Source: JBEKYD01 sp049509915 (lineage in GTDB: Bacteria > Acidobacteriota > Terriglobia > Bryobacterales > Bryobacteraceae). Taken from it: a stretch of DNA of 6,534 nt. The notes under the pieces are model-generated. The model saw only the letters and a list, made by a program, of their open reading frames with translations, searched no databases and was not told where the DNA came from. A program made the translations under genes and the position numbers. Of this stretch, positions 1 to 5,713 are shown in pieces. The DNA lies in contig JBEKZL010000347.1 of NCBI GenBank assembly GCA_049509915.1, forward strand, positions 1-6,534, given 5' to 3'. Each line of letters starts with the position of its first letter. The first letter of the stretch is position 1.

Positions 1-128
1 GGATTGCCCTCCTGTGGGCAGCGTTTGACGAGGCTCCCGGCAAGGAATGGCTCGCCAACGTCAATTATAGGAGGGCGTTCTTCCTATTTCAGACTGCAAG
101 AACCTGTCTTGGACAAGAGTGGCCGGAC
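1..128. other. Left-edge sequence downstream of the NusG-like gene, unassigned
   Basis: This stretch lies beyond the stop codon of the NusG-like gene and runs off the window. No complete gene, RNA gene or convincing terminator is visible. The plus strand has an open frame starting at base 3 without a visible start; it reads IALLWAAFDEAPGKEW and runs on to a stop at 222-224, so its last part would be antisense to the NusG-like gene. Codon choice in its first 30 or so codons is fairly GC-rich at the third position, so it could be the 3' end of a rightward gene or a gene remnant. I do not recognise the peptide. A short weak inverted repeat (TGTC-TTG-GACA) near 107-117 is too small to call a terminator. 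Confidence 0.3.
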
Positions 129-698
129 TTAGCAGTAGTCCGCGCTGCTCGTCTCCGCCATCACGGCGACCGGGGCGCCGACCAGGGGACGCACCCAGGA
201 GCGTTCGATCTCGACCGCAACTGAACGCTGCAGCAGGTGCACCGAGAGCACCAGCCGCTCCCGGCTCTTCTCCAGAACAACCCGTCCCTTTAGGCCTGCG
301 AGAGGGCCGTATCGAATTCGTACCGGATTCCCTAGCTTCAAGTATGGCCACGGCGTAGCGGACAGATGCGCGTCGACAACCATACGGACGGCGGCAATCT
401 CATCATCCGCCACCGGGCACGGTACCCCGGCGCAGGAGACAATGTGTTCGACCCCGACGGTGGCGAGCACCGGAAGACGATGATTTACGTTGAGACGGCA
501 AAACAGATAACCCGGAAAAAAAGCCGCATTGACTTTCTTGACGCAACTGGAGTAGTGGCGGCATTCCAGGTAAGTTGGAAGGAATGTTTCATAGCCCTTC
601 CCCTTGAGAGCAGTACTCACAAGCTGTTCGGCTCGGCTGCGGACACGAAGAGCGAACCATGGTAACGACGGATCCGGGAGAATACTTTGGTTAGACAT
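129..698 (-). CDS. NusG-like (UpxY/RfaH-type) transcription antiterminator
   Basis: The 189-residue product is a specialised NusG paralogue. Such proteins bind elongating RNA polymerase and help it read through long operons, often capsule or exopolysaccharide operons. The NusG N-terminal domain spans about residues 13-110, starting at PWFALRVRSRAEQ and including KGYETFLPTY (34-43) and the hallmark FFPGYLFCRLN (60-70). A KOW-type domain follows at about 123-150 (GNPVRIRYGPLAGLKGRVV), then the LLQRSVAVEIE strand at 155-165. The length fits the family and both ends appear complete. The ATG start gives a domain beginning 13 residues in; only a weak purine-rich stretch (AGGGAAGA) lies upstream, rather far from the start. 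The gene lies downstream of the O-antigen ligase-like gene on the same strand across a 303-base gap, so it may be transcribed separately. Its target is probably the polysaccharide operon continuing leftward (inference). Housekeeping NusG is less likely because no secE or ribosomal protein genes accompany it. Confidence 0.9.
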   Translation of the reverse strand: MSNQSILPDPSLPWFALRVRSRAEQLVSTALKGKGYETFLPTYLECRHYSSCVKKVNAAFFPGYLFCRLNVNHRLPVLATVGVEHIVSCAGVPCPVADDEIAAVRMVVDAHLSATPWPYLKLGNPVRIRYGPLAGLKGRVVLEKSRERLVLSVHLLQRSVAVEIERSWVRPLVGAPVAVMAETSSADYC

Positions 699-790
699 TC
701 GTTGTCAACTATCTTCCCTTATGCTACGCCGTCAAACCGCCCGCTGGCAAGAAGTAAATCGGCGTGAGTAAGATGCGGACTTGAAAACCG

Positions 791-815
791 CCCCGGCAAA
801 AGTGCGCCTGTCCCC
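791..815 (+). repeat. Imperfect 25-bp direct repeat, copy A
   Basis: By eye, 20 of 25 positions match the copy at 960-984 in the same orientation. The shared core is GCCTGTCCCC at the right end, preceded by an AAAA run and a CCC-GG left end. Read on the minus strand the core is GGGGACAGGC. Motifs of this kind recur as dispersed intergenic repeats in many environmental bacterial genomes, some associated with REP-type transposases; that link is recalled knowledge, not shown here. No transposase is present in the window. Confidence 0.6.
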
Positions 816-862
816 GCTCTTGCGAGCTGGTGCCTACATCGTGGACTCCCCAAGGGAAGAAA

Positions 863-877
863 AAGTGCAATGCACTT
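863..877. repeat. 15-bp near-perfect palindrome
   Basis: AAGTGCA and TGCACTT are exact inverted complements around one central A. It lies between the two direct repeats in the spacer upstream of the NusG-like gene. It has the size and symmetry of a dimeric-regulator operator, but no promoter element is recognisable beside it, and a chance or repeat-unit origin is equally possible. Confidence 0.3.
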
Positions 878-959
878 ACTCGCGTGAAAGCTCGGCGGAA
901 TGAGCCGATTACCGAACTGTGGGTATCCGAGATCGGTTCTTGGCGCGGGCGACTGAGAG

Positions 960-984
960 CCCGGGTAAAAACGGGCCTGTCCCC
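960..984 (+). repeat. Imperfect 25-bp direct repeat, copy B
   Basis: Second copy of the repeat at 791-815, ending in the same GCCTGTCCCC core and lying 17 bases beyond the stop codon of the O-antigen ligase-like gene. This copy can also fold as a short stem, GCCCG (959-963) with CGGGC (972-976), around an A-rich loop. It has no T-run placed as in an intrinsic terminator. Confidence 0.6.
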
Positions 985-1001
985 AATACAGTGGCTTCCC
1001 C

Positions 1002-2174
1002 TCAGTCGTCTCCCCGGTGCGCCTTCGAAGGGTTGCCGGCGCCCGGAACGGGGGTTGCGGCCAACATGCTCAGGATGAGGATCGGCCACGAGCCCAGCGC
1101 GGGGCGGGAGAACGGGTAGTCGACGAAGGCGTGCAGGAAAACCGCGATCAGGCCAAGGCCCCAGATTGAGCGCCAGGCGGGCCGCAACGACCAGATCAAC
1201 AGAGTGAACATCAGCAGTCCGAAGGGAATGCCGCCTTCCGCGCTGAACTGGAGCCAGTCGTCATGGGCCTGATTGGCGATGGTGCCGGGATCGACAATGG
1301 CATAGCGCGGGTAAACGGTTGGCCAAGTTCCGAGTCCGGAACCGGTGTAAGGGTGGTCGGCGATGATGTGGAGCGAGGAAATGGCGAATTCGCGCCGCAG
1401 CGTCATCGGGTCGGGTTGCCAGAAGCGGCCCCAGACGTGGTCCCACCCGACCACGGCGGTGAAGGCGGCGAACAGCACGGCGGCTCGCAGCAGGGCTGTG
1501 CCCAGAGCGCGTCCAGTGGTGAATCCGCGTGCGGCGGTCAACCCGGCCACTACCAGAATTTCGGCCGTGGCGATAACCGTGCCCGCGCGGGAGGCGGAGG
1601 CGATGACCGAGGCATATAGGGCAGCCGCCATGCCAGAGTAGAGCCAGGAACTGTGCCGCCTCCGCAAAGCTTCAAAGAAAGCGATCGGCAGGACCGCCTC
1701 GACGAAAGCGGCATAGTGGTTGCGCGAGAGAATCGGCCCCATGATGTAGCTGCTGTAGTCGGTTGGAAACAGCCAGAAAACCTTGCCACCGGAAGTGAAC
1801 GTCTGAAGTGTAGCCCACACTGCCACCAGGAAAGCGAACCGGATCATGAAGGCGCGAAACCAGCGCGACATATCGTCGCTCTGAAACAGGCAAAAGCCGG
1901 CCACAAAAACAGCCAGAAAGGTCGCCCAGTGGAGAATGGCCGTCCTGGTATCGAAAGCATAGGCGGTGAGCGAGAGACTCAGCTGAACTGCTCCCCATAG
2001 CACGGCCGCGGCCAAGGGAAGCGCAGGGTAGGGGAACCGTCGCGGGGGGTGGCGCCACAGACAGAGCGCGCAAAGGGCGAAGATTCCTACCTGGAAGATG
2101 GTGACCGGCCAAAGGCCGGGGACCCATGAGGTCAGGATCGCGAACGCGAATAGCGCCGCCAGAATCAGGTGCAT
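1002..2174 (-). CDS. O-antigen ligase/polymerase family membrane protein (Wzy_C)
   Basis: This 390-residue polytopic membrane protein has about ten hydrophobic segments, the first starting at residue 2. Features typical of the O-antigen ligase (WaaL)/polymerase (Wzy) superfamily are visible: SRNHYAAF at 150-157, SRAGT at 195-199, and a large extracytoplasmic loop at about 243-312. The loop carries HPYTGSGLGTWP (274-285) and AHDDWLQFSAEGG (303-315), with His304 and Glu313 in the positions expected for the conserved H...E.G motif. Such enzymes transfer or polymerise undecaprenyl-linked glycans on the outer face of the inner membrane. Sequence alone does not separate ligase from polymerase; the slightly short length and lack of a fused TPR domain do not decide it. 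The ATG start immediately precedes the first membrane helix; the ribosome site is weak. The frame stays open for about 20 codons upstream, through a hairpin, so a longer product cannot be wholly excluded. It follows the FecR-domain gene by 78 bases on the same strand and is probably cotranscribed. Confidence 0.87.
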   Translation of the reverse strand: MHLILAALFAFAILTSWVPGLWPVTIFQVGIFALCALCLWRHPPRRFPYPALPLAAAVLWGAVQLSLSLTAYAFDTRTAILHWATFLAVFVAGFCLFQSDDMSRWFRAFMIRFAFLVAVWATLQTFTSGGKVFWLFPTDYSSYIMGPILSRNHYAAFVEAVLPIAFFEALRRRHSSWLYSGMAAALYASVIASASRAGTVIATAEILVVAGLTAARGFTTGRALGTALLRAAVLFAAFTAVVGWDHVWGRFWQPDPMTLRREFAISSLHIIADHPYTGSGLGTWPTVYPRYAIVDPGTIANQAHDDWLQFSAEGGIPFGLLMFTLLIWSLRPAWRSIWGLGLIAVFLHAFVDYPFSRPALGSWPILILSMLAATPVPGAGNPSKAHRGDD

Positions 2175-2204
2175 GCAAGCGTACCGCTCATTGTACGCCG
2201 AATC

Positions 2205-2232
2205 CGCGGACCGTCCCGGGGCACGGTCCGCG
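2205..2232. repeat. Perfect 10-bp-arm inverted repeat between FecR and ligase-like genes
   Basis: CGCGGACCGT at 2205-2214 and ACGGTCCGCG at 2223-2232 are exact inverted complements around an 8-base GC-rich loop. In the minus-strand transcript this strong hairpin falls 20 bases after the FecR stop codon and 30 bases before the ligase start codon. No T-run follows, so it is not a standard intrinsic terminator. It may stabilise the upstream message, attenuate the downstream gene, or be a pausing site; which of these holds is unknown. Confidence 0.7.
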
Positions 2233-2252
2233 CGAATGGAATATGCCCGCCG

Positions 2253-3119
2253 CTACTTGGCGCTGGTCGGAGACCCTCCACTGAAGGTGCCAGCGGCTTC
2301 CAGGCCGATCAGAGTCCCTCCGATGGTGACTCCTCCGATGATGGCAATGACCGCCACGTGCGATCCGGCCGCGACAGCCGCCGCGCCCGCTCCCGCCGTG
2401 CCCGCCGCACCGGCAGCAGCCGCGAGTGAAACGCTGCCAACCTGCACCACCTGGGTGGCGCCTCCGACCGGCTTGGCGCCTGGAATCTGGGAGCCGACGA
2501 TCTCGACTTTCTTACCGACATATTGCCCCAGTTGGTCGCCCCGTAACTGCGAGATGACTCCAGTAGTGGCATCTGTGAGGAAGTAGTTCCCGTTGCGCAG
2601 GTCTACTTCGCCGCTTATCTTGACCACCGTCGAGGCGGCGGCCTGCGGCTCGAACTCCAATGCCGTGCCTGCCCGCAGATCGGCCAACAGAACGCCCGAG
2701 GAGTTGTGTACGAGCGCGCTGCCGCTGCGCGCGGCTACCGCAATTCGGCCCGATCCTTCCACGTCTACCTGGATGACGGCATCGCGATTCGCGGGCGCGA
2801 TTTGCAGGCTAATGGCTTCCAAAATATGCTTGTCGGCGTTGCGTAACAGGCCTGCGCCCTTCTCGAGCACGGTCCGATCCTGGTAAACCTTCGCCCGTGA
2901 CTCCGGCGCCAGGGTGATCTGAACGGAATTGAGTTGCACAACCGACCGCGCGGTCGTGGTTTCGATGAGGTTGCCATCGAATACGGTACTGTTGCCGCGG
3001 ACAGTCGAGCCGTCCACGCGAAAATCACCGGTTGAACGGACGACACCGATGGAGCCAGGAGCTGCAGTCATCACGAACCAGCAGCTTCCGGCTAGGACCG
3101 AAAATAAGCAACGAAACAT
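2253..3119 (-). CDS. Exported FecR-domain protein with C-terminal membrane segment
   Basis: The product has 288 residues. It opens with a short signal-peptide-like stretch (about 1-20, ending MTAAPG). A FecR-like beta-rich domain follows (about 24-160), with features such as GNLIETTTARSVVQLN (49-64), LAPESRAKVYQDR (70-82) and a second part at VDVEGSGRIAVAARSGSALV (118-137). A small beta domain at about 168-231 (GEVDLRNGNYFLTDATTG onward, then YVGKKVEIVGSQ) resembles OB-fold-like modules common in acidobacterial exported proteins. The tail at 232-277 is Ala/Gly-rich and hydrophobic with GxxxG-like spacing, a probable membrane or glycine-zipper segment. True FecR relays a TonB-receptor signal to an ECF sigma factor; here there is no sigma factor or receptor, and the position upstream of an O-antigen ligase-like gene points to an envelope or polysaccharide role (inference). 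It has a good ribosome site and a candidate promoter upstream, so it probably begins the leftward transcript. Confidence 0.8.
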   Translation of the reverse strand: MFRCLFSVLAGSCWFVMTAAPGSIGVVRSTGDFRVDGSTVRGNSTVFDGNLIETTTARSVVQLNSVQITLAPESRAKVYQDRTVLEKGAGLLRNADKHILEAISLQIAPANRDAVIQVDVEGSGRIAVAARSGSALVHNSSGVLLADLRAGTALEFEPQAAASTVVKISGEVDLRNGNYFLTDATTGVISQLRGDQLGQYVGKKVEIVGSQIPGAKPVGGATQVVQVGSVSLAAAAGAAGTAGAGAAAVAAGSHVAVIAIIGGVTIGGTLIGLEAAGTFSGGSPTSAK

Positions 3120-3126
3120 TTCTTAT

Positions 3127-3133
3127 TCTTCCC
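3127..3133 (-). promoter_or_regulatory. Ribosome binding site of the FecR-domain gene
   Basis: On the minus strand the sequence GGGAAGA ends seven bases before the ATG of the FecR-domain gene. It is the clearest Shine-Dalgarno-like site in the window and supports that start codon. Confidence 0.6.
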
Positions 3134-3155
3134 GCCGTATTTGAATTTGATTTAT

Positions 3156-3184
3156 AGTATATCTGTAAGACCGATTTTATACAA
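3156..3184 (-). promoter_or_regulatory. Candidate sigma70-type promoter for the leftward operon
   Basis: Read on the minus strand, TTGTAT (3184-3179) and TATACT (3161-3156) are separated by 17 bases. The -10 matches the consensus at five of six positions; the -35 matches only three. An alternative -10-like TATAAA overlaps the -35 element, so the exact start is uncertain. Transcription would begin some 30 bases before the FecR-domain start codon. Confidence 0.4.
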
Positions 3185-3354
3185 TAGGCCGATGGGCAGA
3201 TACTCTTGTTGGACATATGTAATACATGATTCTTTTGGTATCCGGCATTTGAGTTACTCCGATTTTTAAGATCGACTTGTGCAAACAGCGCGTTGAAGAT
3301 CGATTCAGGTTGAACGGGAGACTGCAGGTCTAGCCGTTGGTGACTGGCTGCCGC

Positions 3355-4482
3355 ATGAATTACTATGAAGAGCTCGGCCTGTGCCGAGAGGCGTCGGTGC
3401 AGGAGATCCGCCAGGCCTACAAGGTATTGGCGCGGCTCGTGCACCCGGACGGGCAAGGCGATGCAGTGGTTCGCGAGATGGCCGAACGCCAGATGAAGCG
3501 TCTCAATGAGATTCTGGCCACACTCACTGACACCCGCAAACGGCGAGAGTACGACAGCAGCCTCTACGCTCCGATGGTCGCGTTCGCACCGGCATCGGCG
3601 ACACCCGATGCACCACCTCCTGCCGCCAGGGTTGCGGCGGTTCACCGCCAGGCGGTTCGTGTCCGCCCGCAGCCGGAACCGTGGCGGACCCACCTGCCGG
3701 CCTGGGCGGACAGCTTGTTGCTTAACTGGTTCTGGATCGTGCTCATGATGGTAGTCCTGAGTGTAGGTTGGTGGTATGTGGCAGCGGGCAAGGCCACGCC
3801 CGCGGCAGTTATCGCAAGTCACGTCAGAAACCCGGCCGTAAAGGAAGCGCACCCAACCCGGCGGCCCGCGCCGGTCGTAACCCGGCACAAGGGGCTGCAA
3901 CCCACTCAACGAGCTCCGCATCCGCTGGCGTCCCACTCCCGCCCGGCGCCGAAGTCCGTTGGGTCCATCGAAGCCACGCAGATGCCGCTCCGCGAAGCGC
4001 CTTCGGCACGGCCAACGGTTGATGCGGTGCCTGCACAGGCCGCCGCACCTCCGCCGGCGGTCGCTCCGGCCGAGCCCGACCGGGGGCCGGCGCGCTCGGA
4101 ACCGGCCGCGCCTTCTTTCGCGGGCAACTGGTTTTACGTGCGCGACAACGGCGCCGCCCCCGCGCCGGGCGCCTATTTGGCAACCTATGTGGAGTTTCTG
4201 TTGACGGAGGCGCATGGGGAACTATCGGGTGATTATCGCGCATACTTTAGGATTCCGGACCTGGCAATGTCCCCGGAAGTGTCGTTCCGGGCGCGGGGGC
4301 AGTCGCCGACCGGCGATTCGGCCAGGCTGAACTGGACCGCGGCGAACGGTGCGCGCGGCCAGGTGGAGCTCACCCTGCGCGGGCCAAACCAGATGATCGT
4401 AACGTGGTGGACGACAGAACTCGGACGCCAAGAAGCGTTGGCTTCGGGAACGGCCAGGCTGGTCCGGCAGCAGGCGCCATGA
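3355..4482 (+). CDS. Membrane-anchored J-domain protein with lipocalin-like C-terminal domain
   Basis: From the ATG at 3355 the product has 375 residues. Residues 2-68 form a J domain: NYYEELGL at the start, the HPD motif that stimulates Hsp70 ATPase at 30-32, and the closing TRKRREYD at 60-67. A short Pro/Ala/Arg-rich linker leads to one transmembrane helix at about 120-142 (LLLNWFWIVLMMVVLSVGWW). With the Arg-rich linker before it, the J domain should be cytoplasmic and the rest periplasmic. A long Pro/Ala-rich spacer (146-253) precedes a compact beta-rich domain at about 255-372, opening FAGNWFYV and carrying LSGDYRAYFRIPD, SPEVSFRARG and VTWWTTELG; it recalls the lipocalin-like G-x-W fold. 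No zinc-finger or DnaJ C-terminal domain is present, so this is not the housekeeping chaperone. In-frame TTG (3337) and GTG (3340) starts would add five or six residues; I prefer ATG because J domains usually begin M-x-YY. It overlaps the next gene by four bases. The partner and function are unknown. Confidence 0.82.
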   Translation: MNYYEELGLCREASVQEIRQAYKVLARLVHPDGQGDAVVREMAERQMKRLNEILATLTDTRKRREYDSSLYAPMVAFAPASATPDAPPPAARVAAVHRQAVRVRPQPEPWRTHLPAWADSLLLNWFWIVLMMVVLSVGWWYVAAGKATPAAVIASHVRNPAVKEAHPTRRPAPVVTRHKGLQPTQRAPHPLASHSRPAPKSVGSIEATQMPLREAPSARPTVDAVPAQAAAPPPAVAPAEPDRGPARSEPAAPSFAGNWFYVRDNGAAPAPGAYLATYVEFLLTEAHGELSGDYRAYFRIPDLAMSPEVSFRARGQSPTGDSARLNWTAANGARGQVELTLRGPNQMIVTWWTTELGRQEALASGTARLVRQQAP

Positions 4483-5708
4483 CCGCGGTTCGATTCGCCC
4501 GCACCCTCTTGTTTGTGGCCGCGCTGGCCGGACTGGCAGCGGCCTCCATCTTCTCGATCCGCCTGGCCTGGGCCGACGCCTGGTTCCAGACCGAAACCCT
4601 GGCAGGCACGCGGAGGGCGCTGTCCGTGACTCCCGACCAGGCCGCTTACAGCGTCCGGCTCGCGCTCCTGATCTCCGATGACGATCCCGCAGGGGCGGTC
4701 GGCGCGCTCCAGCGCGCACTCGAGTTGAATCCCCGCGACGCGCTCGCATGGATCGAGTTGGGACTGCGCTACGAAGCCGGCGGTGAGCTTCCCTTGGCCG
4801 AGCGGGCCCTGCGCCGCGCATCCGACGAAAGCCGAACCTATCTCCCCCGGTGGACGCTCATGAATTACTACTTCCGCCGCGACGACAGGGAGCGGTTCTG
4901 GTACTGGGCCAAAGCCGCCGCGCCCATGATCTGGGGCGATCCAAAACCCCTCTTCCACTTGTGCGGCCAGGTGGCCGAGGACGGCGATTTGATCGGCCGG
5001 CTCGACATGCGCAAGCCGGAAATTCAGGCGGCCTATCTCTTTTACCTGCTGGATGCCCGCCGCGCCGACCTGGTCGGCCCTTCGAGCCGCCGCCTGCTGC
5101 GGTCCGGCCGGGAAGTGGACGTGCCCCTTTTGCTTGACGCTACGGACCGCCTGTTGGACGCCCGGCGCACCGCCGACGCCAGCTTGATCTGGGAAGCGCT
5201 GGTGGCGGCGCATCGCATCCCGGGCGGGCTACCGCGCGGCGCCGGCGGCTCCCTGCTCGATAACGGCGATTTCGCGCGTTCCCCCAGCGGGCGCGGGTTC
5301 GACTGGCGCCTGCCGACATTGCCGGGTATCGGTGCCGCGAGCGAGGAGCAACCGGTTGGCTTGCGCCTCACCTTTTCCTCCGACCAGCCGGAAACGGCGG
5401 AGCCGCTAGCCCAGTTGGTGCCCGTGCGGGAGGGGGCCCGGTATGAACTGGCCTGCCACTACCGCACCTCGGGGATCGCGCCGGGCACCGGCTTGCGCTG
5501 GGTCGTCAGCGATGCCGGCCGGAACGCCCCTATTGCCGCGGGAGAAAGCCTCTCGTCGGACGCGCCGGCGGCAGGGCGCCTGGCTTTCGTGACTCCCTCC
5601 GGATGCGATCTGGTGCGAGTAGCCATCGAATACCAGCGGCGGCCGGGCACTACGCGCATCGCGGGCTTCGTCGTCCTGCGCAATGTCGAGATGCGGGCGG
5701 CGCCTTAG
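4479..5708 (+). CDS. Membrane-anchored TPR protein with C-terminal beta-sandwich-like domain
   Basis: From the ATG at 4479 the product has 409 residues; this start overlaps the stop codon of the J-domain gene as ATGA, implying translational coupling, and begins just before the membrane anchor. A longer frame opens at 4404 but would lie inside the upstream gene. Residues 8-30 are a signal-anchor or uncleaved signal peptide (LLFVAALAGLAAASIFSIRL). TPR-like helical pairs follow at about 55-88 (AGAVGALQRALELNPRD) and 87-119 (LAWIELGLRYEAGGELPLAERALRRA), with further helical sequence to about 248. The last 150 residues (about 259-406), starting LLDNGDFARSPSGRGFDWRLP, resemble the beta-sandwich modules in which an N-G-x-F strand is followed by a W, seen in carbohydrate-binding domains. 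The whole protein is probably periplasmic and may scaffold polysaccharide or envelope assembly (inference). I know no named family for the full architecture. Confidence 0.82.
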   Translation: MTAVRFARTLLFVAALAGLAAASIFSIRLAWADAWFQTETLAGTRRALSVTPDQAAYSVRLALLISDDDPAGAVGALQRALELNPRDALAWIELGLRYEAGGELPLAERALRRASDESRTYLPRWTLMNYYFRRDDRERFWYWAKAAAPMIWGDPKPLFHLCGQVAEDGDLIGRLDMRKPEIQAAYLFYLLDARRADLVGPSSRRLLRSGREVDVPLLLDATDRLLDARRTADASLIWEALVAAHRIPGGLPRGAGGSLLDNGDFARSPSGRGFDWRLPTLPGIGAASEEQPVGLRLTFSSDQPETAEPLAQLVPVREGARYELACHYRTSGIAPGTGLRWVVSDAGRNAPIAAGESLSSDAPAAGRLAFVTPSGCDLVRVAIEYQRRPGTTRIAGFVVLRNVEMRAAP

Positions 5709-5713
5709 CCGCC
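5696..5713. terminator. Small hairpin spanning two overlapping convergent stop codons
   Basis: GGCGGC (5696-5701) pairs with GCCGCC (5708-5713) around the six-base loop GCCTTA. The TPR stop TAG occupies 5706-5708 and the stop of the opposing zinc-ribbon gene occupies 5707-5705, so the stops sit in the loop and the first base of the right arm. A competing hairpin, CCGCC (5709-5713) with GGCGG (5718-5722), overlaps it. Neither is followed by a T-run in either direction, so classical bidirectional termination is doubtful, and I give this only as a candidate. Confidence 0.3.

Larger units (their letters stand above)
699..1001. other. Non-coding spacer with repeats between the ligase-like and NusG-like genes
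   Basis: This stretch of 303 bases lies between the stop of the O-antigen ligase-like gene and the start of the NusG-like gene, both leftward. Short open frames exist on both strands but their translations are rich in Arg, Pro and Ser and resemble no protein I know. It holds two imperfect 25-base direct repeats (791-815 and 960-984) and a 15-base palindrome AAGTGCA-A-TGCACTT at 863-877. On the minus strand a TTGACG hexamer near 729-734 is followed 16 bases later by a GATAGT that would put the transcription start almost on the NusG start codon, so I do not call a promoter. Confidence 0.55.
3120..3354. other. AT-rich divergent intergenic regulatory region
   Basis: These 235 bases separate the leftward FecR-domain gene from the rightward J-domain gene and must hold the promoters for both directions. 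It is conspicuously AT-rich compared with the GC-rich genes on each side, especially 3121-3270. The octamer CCGATTTT occurs twice (3171-3178 and 3259-3266), and AAGATCGA occurs twice (3268-3275 and 3296-3303), both in direct orientation. The leftward promoter candidate is listed separately. I could not pick a rightward promoter with correct hexamers and spacing; TAATAC near 3220-3225 is a weak -10-like element without a partner. Confidence 0.5.

Noticed and set aside
699..734. Possible promoter (TTGACG with GATAGT at 16 bases) before the NusG-like gene
   Set aside because: The -10 matches only four of six positions and the implied start lies on the start codon, leaving no leader for the ribosome.
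724..1089. A 121-codon leftward open frame in the spacer
   Set aside because: It overlaps the end of the ligase-like gene in another frame, spans both direct repeats, and has no similarity I recognise and no clear ribosome site.
2098..2586. A 162-codon rightward open frame across the FecR/ligase junction
   Set aside because: It is antisense to the Ala/Gly-rich tail of the FecR-domain protein, and its Pro/Ala/Thr composition follows from that repeat-like sequence.
3025..4215. A 396-codon leftward open frame opposite the J-domain gene
   Set aside because: It runs antisense to a gene with a clear J domain, is Arg/Gly-rich with no motif, and also crosses the AT-rich intergenic region. It is a by-product of GC-rich codon use.
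4233..5213. A 326-codon leftward open frame opposite the TPR gene
   Set aside because: Its composition is typical of an antisense shadow, it has no recognisable domain, and the opposite strand encodes a membrane-anchored TPR protein coupled to the gene before it.
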